Below are positions 22,312 to 36,283 of a stretch of 64,000 bases of DNA, piece after piece. Where the stretch lies: assembly GCA_034769895.1 (NCBI GenBank), contig CM068369.1, forward strand, positions 429,561,479 through 429,625,478, read 5' to 3'. A program made the position numbers and the translations under genes. Below the pieces are notes generated by a model. The model worked only from the letters and a program-made list of their open reading frames with translations, did no database searches and was not told the origin of the DNA. Source of the stretch: Magicicada septendecula. Lineage: Eukaryota > Arthropoda > Insecta > Hemiptera > Cicadidae. The number at the start of each line of letters is the position of its first letter. The first letter of the stretch is position 1.

Positions 22312-23676
22312 ATTGGCATTGGGATTCAATTCTAAATAATCTGTTAAATTGTTGTAAACTTCAGACCTAAGACTTGTTTGATTTTGTCGAATGAAATGTA
22401 ACCTTGTGCCCTCTATTCTCACATACATATCAACTATCCACTGGAGAAATAATTTTTGTGAATGGTGCAACATGCTAAAATCTTCTCTAATTGCAAGTCG
22501 ATAGGCTGCATACTGAAGCATGGTTAATTTATTTCTGGGCGCTCTTGAATCAGATGTAGTTGGTACATTATGAGAAATATTGATATGCCACCCAGTATCA
22601 CCATTTGGAAAAAGTAATGGATACGCTAAAGGGTCCAATGATGAATCCAAAACAGAGATATTTTTAATGGTACCATTAACTTTTGAAAACGAAACCATAT
22701 TTCGTTCAAAGGGTAGCTCACCATCAACTGTACTAAATATTACTGCTACATCAGTTTGAACTGCATCATTATAACGGCGTAGATCAAAATCACGATTTAC
22801 TTTAATGAGCATACAAATTTCTTTATTTTGATTTTCAACTCTCTGACAATGATCTTTCATTGCAATGAATGACCGAACGAAAGGATTAATGCGATCCAAT
22901 TCAAGAGAGATTTCGCGCATTATATTGTTATTGCATGTTTGATTATAGTGTTCACGTAATCTATAATTGACAGCAATGTCAACATCATAAAAATATAATT
23001 GCGCATAACATGGTGAGCGACCATATCCAGCAGTCATTGCACCTGATCTGTGATAAAAAACATCATGTATTTTAAAATGATACACTCCACGCGTAACTGT
23101 ATCCGAAATTTTAGCTTCTGAGCTAACCATAGCAAATGATGAATTGTGTTCACGAATGTTTTCAAAATAATTTTTTGCCTTTATTTTTATTGAAGGTTCA
23201 TTTGAAGTAAGTCCATCATACAATGATTTAAAGTATTCATTTTGACTTAAGGCCGGTAATATTGCTTTACCCTTATGACAACATGAAGTGAATGCAGTCC
23301 TTTCACCTAAAGTGACCTCAGATTCGAAATGTTTTGCATTGCAAAACCTGCATTGTAAATGCATTAATCCACAATCAAAAGTATTAAAATTTCTTGGAAT
23401 GACATTCAGTGCGCATTTAAATGTATCCCTCAAAATAATTTCATCATTTTGTATACTATTTACACTATTTAAATTTGCATTTGGTCTATTATCATTTTGA
23501 CTTTCACGCGAATATATATTCCTTCTTCTTTGTCTCTCACTCCGACCCGTCAATGTTATACTACTTACACTATTTAAATTTGCATTTGGTCTATTATCAT
23601 TTTGACTTTTCCACGAATATATATTCCTTCTTCTTTGTCTCTCACTCCGACCCGTCAATGTTCTATGTCGAGGCAT
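22312..23676 (-). pseudogene. Helitron Rep/helicase, N-terminal part
   Basis: The minus-strand frame starts with ATG at 23676 and holds about 455 codons of the Helitron transposase before the E1 insertion interrupts it. It shows a Cys-rich zinc-finger-like region (LQCRFCNAKHF, then SCCHKGK), the Helitron-like N-terminal domain with DVFYHRSGAM and GRSPCYAQLYFYD, and a DPLAYPLLFPNGDTGW string typical of the family. The first 70 residues are two copies of a 35-residue unit starting TLTGRSERQRRRNIYS. The last in-frame residues beyond 22308 come from the LTR and are not Helitron. Together with 9389-12532 it makes one transposase gene. Confidence 0.93.
23452..23664 (-). repeat. Tandem 105-bp repeat at the Helitron N-terminus
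   Basis: Two consecutive 105-base units encode 35 residues each, with few differences (WKSQ/RESQ, SVSSI/SVNSI). The unit length is a multiple of three, so the frame is kept. Confidence 0.9.
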
Positions 23677-24410
23677 AATGGAAGTAGGTGCGAATATCTG
23701 AATGTAAAAAAAAACATGTAATGAAATTACTGAAACTAAGATTAGACAGGGTTTAATTTAAAAATAATAAAATGTACTCACTTTTTTGAAACCACCAATA
23801 ATAATTAGGCGAGAGTAAGTCAATTCAAATTGCTGTTACAAAATTTTCCTTTTGCAACCGGTGTATATTAAACAAGCTGTATTTCACTTCCAACTGCACA
23901 TTAATATATAAAACACAGATATCTAATATACAAAATATAAAATAAACGCTTTTTTGCCTTGACATACACTCCACAGACTATTGAAAAAGGAACATTTGAA
24001 ATCACACAAAATTCACAGCTCATTCAGTCAATCTGTCAGTATTAAGCAAGCTGTATTTCACTTTCAACTGCACATTAATATATAAAACACAGATATCTAA
24101 TATACAAAATATAAAATAAACGCTTTTGTGCCTTGACATACACTCCACAGACTGTTGTTGCCTGGCAACAAAATTATTTTATTTTTAACAATTACCATTG
24201 TTTGAAAAAGTTTAAATGAATTTTCAAGTGCAAATGAACGTTTTATTTGATTTAATTTAATGTATTTGTAACACATATTATATATAAATTTTAGATTTCT
24301 GCACTCCTTCTCCATATAAACTTTAACTATGGCAAATCTCACACTCCTCCGTGCGCGCAATATGCTTAAAAAGGGGTACAAAGTTTTCTCTTCACGTATT
24401 AATATATAGA
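23677..24410 (-). mobile_element. Helitron 5' region with an internal duplication and 5' end
   Basis: This is the upstream non-coding part of the Helitron. About 115 bases at 23872-23986 recur at 24047-24163 (AGCTGTATTTCACTT, CAGATATCTAATATAC, TTGACATACACTCCACAGAC). On the minus strand the element appears to start at 24410 with TCTATATATTAATACGTG, preceded by an A, as expected for A|TC Helitron insertion. The sequence after it, GAAAACTTTGTACCCC and CGGAGGAGTGTGAG, resembles the 5' ends of other insect Helitrons, from memory. Confidence 0.7.
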
Positions 24411-25196
24411 TATATAATAGAACACAACCCAGCACTCCTTAAATATAGATTTTTCATTCACACAGCCACGCACCCTTTCATGCTATACATATTTTATATT
24501 CCCCTTTTGAGCTCATTTTAAATCATTTCTTTAACAAAATTTTGAATGGTTTGAATTTATTTTATTCCTGATTGAAGAAGTTATACGATGTCTCGTTCTA
24601 GTACTTATCTGAGTACACCAGGTGAGTCCATCCTACTGCGCACTTTCGATCATTCCTGCTGTTTCTTGATCGCCTGCACTTTTCTGAGATAATATACTTT
24701 TACATAGTAACTGTTAATTAATCTTTTACAATTTCGTTAATACTTTGTGAATACTTTCACATTTGGTTTGGGTGCATCCACGATTTAGTTTTGAAACTTT
24801 TATCTGTGACCGGCCGGCACTAGCTGTTATACGTGACTGAGAACGAATGAACTGCGTTATTTGCTGAGGTGGAGAGGGTGTCACGTGACCAAAACTTATT
24901 GTCTTCAGACTATGACGAACCAATTTTCAAGGTGAGGCAAATTACGCACTGCATTCCAAGTGAAGTCTTTACAGGCTTGGCTTGTTATGTAAATGGTGAC
25001 TTCATCGGTCAAAGTTCGTTTGGCTAAATATATCTGTTGTTTTTGCGTCTACAGTGTTGAACTTGATTCGATTTCCTGCACTTGCCTGCGTCGTTACAAA
25101 ACTTTACCATTATTATTTATACTGTTGAATTAACAATAAAATTTATATTTGTTTTTTTTACCTAAACCACTATGTGGACAGAAATGTACCGTTACA
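24411..25196 (+). mobile_element. Right part of the inserted probable solo LTR
   Basis: This stretch lies between the Helitron 5' end and the point where copy 1 of the duplicated block resumes. AATAAAA near 25135 followed by an end at CCGTTACA fits the R-U5 end of a plus-strand LTR. AACT follows at 25197-25200. No open frame with known motifs is seen. Confidence 0.5.
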
Positions 25197-25469
25197 AACT
25201 GTTAGAAACTTTAGAAAAAATAATTGGCTGAACATTTGAACTATATTGCTTCATTGCTGTACCAACGAAGAAAACACCTGACAGATTTTGTATAGAAATT
25301 GTAACTTAAACATAGTGTGCTCAAAATTTGTACCAGTATAGAAGGAATATGACCAAACATATGTGCAGACATTTTTAAAAATATTGAAAATCAAAGATTT
25401 TCAAAAAAATGTAATGGCTTTTGATGAATCGTTGGTGTTTTCAGTATTACCCAAAATCTAAGTGGTACT

Positions 25470-25599
25470 TTCTTGGATTTTGTTGTCCATGACATGTCCA
25501 TTGATTAACTAATTTTAAGTATAACACTAACAACTCGGAACACAAAGGTCCAAGTCTTTGTGTTACTTTGTGTTCTGAGTCGGTATTGTTATACTTAAA
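25470..25599 (+). mobile_element. Foldback insert 1 (130 bp)
   Basis: This insert is absent from copy 2 and bordered by an 11-bp duplication, TAAGTGGTACT (25459-25469 and 25600-25610). It opens with a 30-base head that is identical to insert 2. Then come arms at about 25515-25546 and 25568-25598 that can pair (ACTCGGAACACAAAG with CTTTGTGTTCTGAG). Duplications of 9-11 bp are typical of Mutator-like DNA elements, but retroposons can also give this size. Confidence 0.8.
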
Positions 25600-27519
25600 T
25601 AAGTGGTACTCTACAAATTGGAAGGGTCCCAAAACAAGCAACAACCGAAAGACTGGTTGAGCAGATCAGAAGTCAAAGCAGTAATGATAATTTTTTTTTA
25701 TATCCAAGTAATTAATTGAATCCATATTTAATCCATATTAATTGAATGAATGAATGCAAATCAGAGTGTATCAGGAGGTCTTGAAATCCATAATCGATAA
25801 ACACAAAGAATTTAGAAAGTAATGGTATAAATGCGATATTATCCATTGCAATAAGGCCACAAAATTTGATGCAATCATTGACTGCTAACTGAAAGTTTGT
25901 GTTCATTACATGCTAGTCAACAACTTATAGAAAATAAATCCATTTCACCTGCTTTTGCTCTTAAAGTCTTCTTTTAAGTAGTAGCAGCCAAAAACCCAAA
26001 TATAAAGAATACATAAACAAAACGTTTTAGTTTTAAGGTCAAACCATTAAACAATCCAACTGCAAAACATAACAATATACATTGAAAACTAGTGGCTCAT
26101 GTTCTAGGAGAGTACTTTTAAGTTTTAAAACTTAACTACTTAGACAAGTAGTATGCAAACATCCAAAAGATGTGGAAGATTTCCTTTATTAGTATACATA
26201 TCTATAGACAGCGTTTGAGGAAAACATTTAGGGAAAGTTAGGAATATCAAATGTTTATAGTAATGTTAGCAAAGTATAGCATGGAATAAGAATAGCAGTT
26301 ATCTTGTGCAGGCACTATACTTCAAAGTAGCCGAATTAGTATCCATTTATACAAACCTTAAAGTGATTAAATGGAAGATTATAACTAGAGGCAATGAGAA
26401 AAATGTAAATAAAACTGAGATGTCACCATAACGAGCTAAATCTATGAATGTGGATGGAGGACAGAAAATTGTATGCACTACGGATACGAAAACATTCTGC
26501 AAAGAGAATGTCAGTACAAGTGAAACTTCATATCAGTATAGCACAGAAATCAACAGTACTCACTTTAGTGGAGGATGTGAAAAGCAGGAAAACAAATCTT
26601 CTAGACAAAAATAAACTTCTGTAATTCAGAAAAATTGCAGAAGCACTTTAATGAAATGAGTTAATGAAATGAATTTAAAGGAAACCTTTCCTGTTTATAG
26701 CTGACATGGGACTATAAACATCCACTGTGTTCTCACTGTAGAATCATGTTAGGTCGTGTAGGTCTATGTAGATCTACCGTTCTTATACTTTATATCACAC
26801 ACAAGGGGTAGCTCTGTGAAAGCATGACGTTGGCTAAGATACACTTGTTACTGGTTTGGTTATCAGGTTGAAGATGTAATTAGGCTGGACATATTTAGCC
26901 AGTGAGGATAAAAGCACAAAGTAATGTAGGAATCACACAGAAACTTTAAACAAGAGCTGAGGGAAGTAGAAAGAATGAAGCAATGAAGCGTTCGTCCATG
27001 GAAATATACTTGTTGAGAGAACAAAGCATTCTAAGCAAAAAGCTGTAAGTATTGAAAGAAATTTTAATAAATATTCAAGAAGAGAAAGCCTTAAACGATG
27101 ACTAGGAATAGCACAAGTAAATTAAATCTCCAAAACACGTAATAGACTAGACTGTGAATAACACAGCGTATTAGTATAACTGTCTAAATGGACAGACATT
27201 ATCAGTGTGTGTTAGAAGGCATGCATAAAACAGAAATAAATGAAATAGAAAAACAGAGTGGTTGCTACCCCTGATAGGTCCTGTATTAGAATTGATTTCT
27301 GTTTAAAACAGGTTTAGAAAGAAGCTAATATGTTTTGGAGAATTACAATCATGTTTGTAGATTTAAATAGTTTTTTAATCTAAAAAGGTTTTAGAAATTA
27401 CTAGGAAAAAAAAATTCCATAAAAATAGTTTATATTCATACACATGTTAGTAAATGCCTGAAAATATAAACAGTGTTAAAATGATGAAATCAAGCACTTT
27501 CCAATAATTTAGTACTAAA

Positions 27520-27657
27520 TTCTTGGATTTTGTTGTCCATGACATGTCCGTTAATTTGACTAAATATAACTAAATCACTACTGACTTGGAGACAAAGTTC
27601 TTACCCATAAAAAAATTTGTGTTCCAAGTCGGTAGTGATTTAATTATATTTAGTTAA
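27520..27657 (+). mobile_element. Foldback insert 2 (about 138 bp)
   Basis: It has the same 30-base head as insert 1 (27520-27549). The arms at 27559-27596 and 27616-27655 pair with each other but differ in sequence from those of insert 1. The flanks TTTAGTACTAA and TTTACTACTAA (27508-27518 and 27658-27668) are an 11-bp duplication with one change. Copy 2 has the empty site near 60500. It shares TTACCCATAAAAA with the tail at 5524-5612. Confidence 0.8.
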
Positions 27658-28588
27658 TTTACTACTAATGTAGAACCAACAGTAACCGTTGTTCTTAGTT
27701 TTCAAGACCAAGCAAATCTAATTTTGTATTCTAACCAAAAGAAAGAGTAAGAAATAAAGAAATTAGATACAGAATATACACAGAAGAAGCAAATAACACA
27801 AAACCTCTAGAATTGTATTTTGCATAGAACGAAATATACATGTCTTATGGCTAAAACTATGTAAGAAAACTCTGTAACCAAGGAAAAGAGGTTATAGTAT
27901 AAACATTATTGTCGGTAATCATTGTGTGAAAGACAGTAAAATAGTTTGATGAGACCTCAAGAAGCAGAAGACAAGTTTTAAAAGAAGAAGAATTCAGGCA
28001 TTTGTAAAAACACTTACATTTCACTACATTTCAGGCGAAATGGAATCCATACTTGAATTTTTATTTCCTGTGACTGATCGTGTGGACAACTAAGACAATT
28101 ATTTTAATTAATAAAGATGTAATAAACAGCAGATGAAGGCAACTGTATTTATTATCAAAAAATTACTGACAACTTAATTATAGTTCACTGTCACATAAGA
28201 CAGTCAGGATGCAATTTCTCAAACCACTATACAAAAGTCAAATTTAAATATCAAGAATGTCTGCAGTTAGCAATATCTGTGCAGACTACATAATGCTACA
28301 ACATGAATAGCTAACTGAAACACTGATAAAGTACAGGAACTTATGCTAAAGTAGATGATCTCCTATCTGTTATTAAACAAAGCAGACTGTGGACTTCCAG
28401 GACCACTATGGAATATGGAGTCCTACTTACTAAACCTTCCAGGAATAAAGTAATGCATTTCGTAACAATATTTAAATAACAAATAATTAAAATGTCTTTC
28501 ACATCTCTTGCACATTCATTTGCTAATGATTGTAGAAATTTGTAACATGTTGAGAAGAACAAAAAATTAAAGACATACCGATATACCA

Positions 28589-30389
28589 ATTATCAAATTT
28601 ATTTATTATCAAAATACCCTTATACCATATTGGTGTTGGGTTACATCAACTACACTCTATATACAAATTTTTTCCATCTTACTCTATCCATTGACAATGT
28701 CTTCGCTTCACTCCAGCCCAAGCTTCTTTCTCTCAAAATGTTTCCCATCATTCCATCCCAAGTCAGTCGCGGTCTTCCTCTCTTCTTTCTCCCCCCTGAT
28801 TTTGCCTCCCAAACCTTTTTTACCATTCTATCACTATCCATTCTCTGCATGTGTCCCCACCAGCATAGTTGTCTCTGTTCAATAAAATCCAGAATCGATA
28901 TCATTTCTAAATCCTCTCTTATTTGTGTATTCCTAACTCTATTCTTCCTTGTTACTCCTACTACTCTCCTATGATATTTCATTTCCGCCGCCTGGATTTT
29001 ACTTTTTTGGCTTTTGGATAGCACCCACGTCTCACAGCCATATGTTAAAACCGGTCTATATACTGTTTTATACACACTCATTTTCGTTTTTCTTGATATC
29101 TCCTTCTTATTTATAAATCTGTTGTTTAATGCATAGTATACTTTTATTTCCTTTTCAATTCTTTCATTTAATGCGACTTCTTGATTCCCAGTACTATCTA
29201 CTATAACCCCTAGATATTTAAATTGTTTGATTTGTTCTAACTTCACTCCTCCAATCTCTATATTTATTATTGTCTCCCTCATTACCATTACCTTTGTTTT
29301 GGTCTTATTTATTTTCATCCCTTTTTCCTGGAGAACTTCATTCCATATATTCAAATTACCCTGTAACGCCCTTTCACTTGTAGCCATTAGCACTACATCA
29401 TCCGCAAAAGTCCCTTCTGCTACTTCTATACTTCGCAAGTTCCTGTATCCAACATGCATTTTCCTAATCTTCAGTGAGCACTTCTTAATAATGTCGTCCA
29501 TGTACAAGTTGAATAATGTCGGACTCAGTCCACCTCCTTGTCTTAATCCATAATTTGTTGTAAATCCTAACGACCTCATATTTTTACCGATTACATAATT
29601 TACATTATTTTTGTATAACCTCTGTACTACCTTAATTATTTTATTCCTTATTCCTCTATTTTTTAAACTTTCCCATATTTTTGTTCTAGGCACACTATCA
29701 AAAGCCTTCTCAAGATCAATAAAAGCCAAACATACCAATTTATCTTGTTGTATCGACTTCTCAGCTATCTGTTGCAGAGTAAATATGTGATCCTGCACAC
29801 TTCTCCTTGCTCTAGAGCCATTCTGCGATTCCTCCAAACTATTTTCTAAAATTGGAACCAATTTATTATTAATTATCTGCTCATAAACCTTTACAATTGT
29901 ATTTAACAGATTGATACCCCTATAATTATTGCAATTTCTTTCGTTACCTTTCTTAAAAATAGGAACTATCAATGCTTCCTCCCATTCTCTTGGTATGTCT
30001 ACACTTGTCTACGCTTTATTGATAATATCTAAAAGTATTTCTTTCCCCTTTTTCCCCATATTCTTTATCATTTCTGCTGTAATTTTATCTGTTCCAGGTG
30101 ATCTCCCACTTTTAAGTCCTTTAATCACTACTTCTAATTAATGCATCGTTATTTTTTTTCTTCTGTAACTTCACCATCCTCTCTATCATCTTCTTCATTA
30201 ATATTGACTTTATGATCATCTTTGTTGATTTCCTTACCACCTAGTAATTCTTGAAAGTATTCTTTCCATCTATTCATTATATCGTTTCTTTCTGTCAGTA
30301 TTTTCCCATTATACATATATCATTCTCAGTTTTTCTTTTCTAAAAGATTTCAATACTCTGAAGAAAAGCTTTTGATTTTCCCACCTTTC
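28589..30389 (-). pseudogene. 5'-truncated LINE with reverse transcriptase
   Basis: The minus-strand gene holds most of a LINE reverse transcriptase and C-terminal region. In order it has ALIVPIFKKGNERNCNNYRG, the FIDLEKAFDSVPR motif, GLRQGGGLSPTLFNLYMDD, and the catalytic GTFADDVVL (the YADD-type box). RPVLTYGCETW and KYHRRVVGVTRK follow, then QLCWWGHMQRM. The frame is open from 29972 to 28650; upstream it continues to about 30389 with one TAG near 30010. Copy 2 lacks it, and the flanks CGATATACCA (28579-28588) and CGATATATCA (30390-30399) form a roughly 10-bp target duplication. The 3' tail is a GATAAT-type repeat, not poly-A. The endonuclease is missing. Confidence 0.92.
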
Positions 30390-32260
<1,871 letters not shown>

Positions 32261-32264
32261 GAAA

Positions 32265-32480
32265 GTGAAAACATATTAAATTCTTGGGCTTTGAAATTAC
32301 TGAAAACCAAAAATGACTGAAAAAATAGGAAATATTGTGAAGTTGTTTAATGTGCTGAAGAATTCTATCTCAGGGAAAAAGAAATTCCCAGATCCATAAA
32401 AGCCCAGGTAATAATGAAAGTAATCAGACGTACACTTTCCTATGTCAGTGAAGGCTGGAGAAAGTTAAAAAGAATATAAA
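32265..32480 (+). pseudogene. Decayed LINE reverse transcriptase C-terminal fragment
   Basis: The plus strand encodes broken pieces of a LINE protein. KFLGFEITENQ fits the FKYLG motif after the reverse transcriptase core, and EIPRSIKAQVIMKVIRRTLS followed by YVSEGW fits the K..Y..VIRPTLLYGSE.W motif downstream. The spacing is as in intact LINEs. There are several stops and a frame change between the two motifs. The clade is not assigned. It lies just past the end of the duplicated block alignment. Confidence 0.6.
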
Positions 32481-32574
32481 TCATGTACTGCATATGAGCT
32501 TTTTTGAATTAAAAAATTATTGATACATTTCATCTGTGCTTGTAAAATTTAATAATAGCTTCTGCTTGTACATT

Positions 32575-32960
32575 AATTCAAGCAAACTGTGTCTATGTAT
32601 TAATTTTCGCCAAAAAGTTTAAACTTTCAAGGAATAATATAACATAGTAAATGTTTATAGTGCCCTTCTTCATACCTCTTGTGCATTCATTTGTTACTGA
32701 TTGTAGAGGGTGACATGTTGTAATTTGTAAAATGTTGACAGTGCTTACCAATATATCACAGAAGAGAAAATTAAATATATACTGATATATCAATAAGTAT
32801 AAATTGACTATGAGAGGCAAGTGTAATGTAGTACTATATAAAGTATGAAAGTAAGCAGACGTTTGGTGAAAACCTTATACTTGTCAAACATGTACAATTG
32901 TAGCATAGCTTGAATATATGACAAGCAACAAATAAACACCACTTGAAAAGAAAGTTGTTT
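32575..32960 (+). repeat. Third partial copy of part of the duplicated block
   Basis: This resembles 61262-61600 and also 28425-28588 plus 30390-30565. Shared strings include AAAAGTTTAAACYTTC, TTCATTTGTTACTGATTGTA and ATATGACAAGCAACAAATAA. A repeat inside the duplicated block therefore has a further copy in tandem with it. Confidence 0.7.
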
Positions 32961-33756
32961 TTAATAGATCCAGAGGCCACGGATATGGACAAGATTTGGA
33001 AAACCAAACTGAAGGACATGAATGGTTCAACACCATTGAAATCAAATTTCTTAGGTGTATGGAAATGTAAGCAACTGATAGATTTAGAAATGAGGTTTTC
33101 TAACAGCTTCTTGAGATTGAACTTATTGAAGAAAGGATGGCAGTGAATCAGACGAGATTGCTGGGGCATGCATACTGTTTACAAGTGGATAAACTATGAA
33201 GGATAGTGTTTGAGGACAAAATAATAATAAAATATTAGTGTAATTTGTTTGACGACAAGAAAGTAAATAATTTTGAGTTTTCTAAAGAAACCTCTGGGAA
33301 AGAAAATCTCTGAAAGACCAAGGAAATCAAAAAGAAAGAAAAAGTGTAGAAAAAAGCTATGAAATGGGTAGAAAAGAGAACAAGTGAGTTGCAGAAGTAA
33401 ATGTAAAACAAAACGTGTGTATGCAATATCAGGGATATTTAGCTGAAATTATTTGACATTTGATGTGAGAGAGACAAAAAAAAAATGAGAGGAAGAGAGA
33501 ATTATGTGACAATTCTGTGACAACATTCTGTTGGGCACAAGAAAAGAATATGTGAATAAACAAAGTTATTAGAATCTCTTCTTCTGTTGTTTGTTTGCAA
33601 AGTAGTGATGATACTTCTATGTATTCTATTATGCATATTATAAACAGTTCTACATAGCACATACAAATCTTTACTGAACATTTGTGTTACATCCCATTGA
33701 AACTTATTGCAGTACTTGTATGAAGAAATCAGTCACACTTAAAAAAAAAAGAATTT

Positions 33757-34133
33757 CTATTTCATCAAGACAATGCACCAGTTCACACATCAATCGTTGT
33801 GGTAGTTAAAATCACAAAAGTTAAAGTTGGAATTAATTCCTCATCCAATATATGCATCAAACTTAGCATCGAGTGAGTTCTCTTTTGTAACCTCAATAAA
33901 TGGCTCGATGGAAAAATATTTGCCAGAAATAACCAAGTTAGCAATGCTGTAACTGGCTACTTTGAGAACCTCAACAAATCAGCTTATTGGTCTGGCATAA
34001 CAGCTGTAGAACATTATTGGAAAATGTGTATCAAGTTAAATAGAGATTATGTTGAAATATAAATTTAAATTGATAAAAAATTACTGTTTTCTTTTTTTTA
34101 TTGAGGAGATGAACTTTTTATCCTATCCTTGTA
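33757..34133 (+). pseudogene. mariner transposase C-terminal remnant with 3' terminal repeat
   Basis: The plus strand encodes the end of a mariner transposase. FLFHQDNAPVHTS holds the second catalytic Asp region. In a shifted frame ELIPHPIYASNLASSEF matches the usual HPPYSPDLAPSD box, with the catalytic Asp changed to Asn. YFENLNKSAYWSGITAVEHY, then KMCIKLNRDYVE and a stop, end the protein. The sequence ends with AACTTTTTATCCTATCCTTG followed by TA, which fits a mariner 3' inverted terminal repeat and TA target. At least two frame changes and the lost Asp show a dead copy. The N-terminal half is not recognisable upstream. Confidence 0.8.
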
Positions 34134-36147
34134 GAGTATGATCAGAAACCAGTGAAGGCAGACAACATAAATCTTTATGGTAATGACAACAGTTCTAATA
34201 GCACTATAGGTAATTTCACATTGAAGAGTTGAAGAAAAAGGGATAAGTGAGGATAAGGTAAAGAAAAAACGTGTAAATGAGTTTAATAGAATAGAAGAAG
34301 TTCAGAATCAGTTGATAAGATTTGAATTCTAATTTAAGTGATGGGATTTTGCCATCACTCAGAAAATATATATTTACATATTTTTATATATGTTTCTGTA
34401 ATGGTAAAAATTCATCAGTTAAATTCAAATTCAAATGTGTATAATCCATCACAGTCCTCATTTAAAGAAGTTAGCAGTTAAGGTTGAATCGTATTGCCCA
34501 AGAAAATAGGAAAATAGATATCCAGTTAGAAAGTTTGGTCAGAACAAACATTAACAATATAGTTGGTGAGTAAAAATAGAGTAAAAACAGAGGTGGCAGA
34601 TGAGAACTATATAGAATTAGGCCAGCCATTATTTTATACAGACCTTACGTACAGCATAAAATAAAAAACAATATAAAGTTTTGTGAAAAACTAAAACTAT
34701 GTTTAGCAATAAGGAAGGTTAACAGAAGATTGTTTATTGGAAGATGTTTTAAAACTTTGAGCAGTGAAAAATTATGAAGTATGAACACAACATAATAATA
34801 GGAATTTATAGAGAGAGTAATAAGAAATAATAATGGAAAAATAATGATCAAATTTTGTCGGATGAAGAACTTGGTAACTATCAAACATTTATTAAATACA
34901 AAGATGTCAGTAAACAAAGGTAGAAGTGAAAATTATAATTTTCATATTATGTTTTACACATTTTATATCTAACTTATATTTTACACATTATAATTATACA
35001 TTATGTTTCACAAGGAGGTAATAATAAAAGACTGACAAAAGACACAAAACTAAGAAGATGTCTGGGAATAGTCAGTGACCACTACTTTGTGATAAAAATG
35101 GTAAAGGAAAAAGTTCAATGGAATTGTGATAGAGAACACGGTAAGATTCGGCTTAAACCTATATAATCTATATAACCTATATAATACATGATATATTTCA
35201 AGACAAGGACACTAAAACATTTAAAAAATTAATAATACGTAAAATGTTTCAATACCTGAGGATATCAACTGAAAAATGATCTTAAATACTGGAAATAAAG
35301 CTATAACACACCATGGACAATAATTTAATGCAAGCAGGAATTCATACTAAAAAGGAACGTGAAGGTAATATGACGATGACAATGTGTACATTATTTTACT
35401 AGTCATTCTGTTACCTAGACTAAGTTGGATTTAAGTTAGGTATACGATGTGACAAAATTGCAAGCTCACCAACCTCTGGGGTGAAGATAAGAAGGAGAAG
35501 ATAGGAGGACCTGAGAAGTAATTCTGGCCTTTTATATGACATTGCAAGAAAACTAGGAATAATCAGGACTTGAATAAAGCTTTTGGTCTGTGAACTGAAT
35601 GGGTGATGTCATCTAAAGCTATGAAGAAAATAGGTATTAACTGGAAGAATTAAAAATCATTTTTTGACTCAATCAAAACCAAACTATAAAAAAAAAATAT
35701 ATATATAAATAGGAGAGAAAAGAAGGATCAGGAAGGGGTAAGGCAAGGATGTCTTTTTCCTGAAAAAAATATGGACTTTTTTAAATATGTAAACAGTAAT
35801 TAATACTAGGATGTAATTAGTATGTATTTGTTTAATATATAATGACGAGACGTCTAAAAATAGAATTATAAATTCCATATATGTTCACTGCATAAGAAAA
35901 GCAAAGGAATTTAAAAAAACATTCGTTTACTGCTAGTTTTATATTTAAGAATATTACTAAAAAATGTAGATCAATGGAAAGCCCCATTAAACAGACTTGA
36001 AAGAAATAATACAAACAATACTGAGTTGATGAGAAGTGGGAAAATCAAAAGAATGAAACTAAACACATGGACAGTACATAGCAAATCGGAAGGAAACAGA
36101 TAATGGCTGTAATAATAAACACTTGAGAAAGAATAGAAAGTATTAAC
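34134..36147. other. No gene seen; A-rich decayed DNA
   Basis: A-rich sequence with short frames only. Nothing matches a family I know. It may hold very old LINE pieces, but I cannot support a call. Confidence 0.5.
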
Positions 36148-36152
36148 ATGGG
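36148..36152 (+). repeat. Target site duplication of the gypsy element (left)
   Basis: ATGGG before the left LTR is matched by ATGGG at 46668-46672 after the right LTR. Confidence 0.88.
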
Positions 36153-36283
36153 TGTAATGTTAGGTTCTATAATTAATAATCTTAATTTGAAATAAAGGAG
36201 TAAACGTGATTTATTCAGTACAACGATTACAAAACATTAAGTGGTTGCCATGGGCTACGCCAAAACCAGGTCTATACGTCACA
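36153..36283 (-). mobile_element. Gypsy left LTR (3' LTR), 131 bp
   Basis: TGTAATGTTAGGTTC ... TATACGTCACA, matching 46537-46667 with one clear difference (TACGCC against TACACC). On the minus strand it is preceded by the purine run AAAGAAAGGGAAA (36284-36296). The LTR is very short for Ty3/gypsy. Confidence 0.93.

Larger units (their letters stand above)
25201..28588 (+). repeat. Duplicated block, copy 1, segment C
   Basis: The segment aligns along its length with 58369-61442. Landmarks are AAAACACCTGACAGATTT, TTCAGTATTACCCAAAATC, AAGTTTGTGTTCATTACATG, TCTAGGAGAGTACTTTTAAG, GGTTATCAGGTTGAAGATG and GGACAGACATTATCAGTGTG. Two inserts at 25470 and 27520 are missing in copy 2. I see no gene; short frames are not kept between copies. 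Confidence 0.9.
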
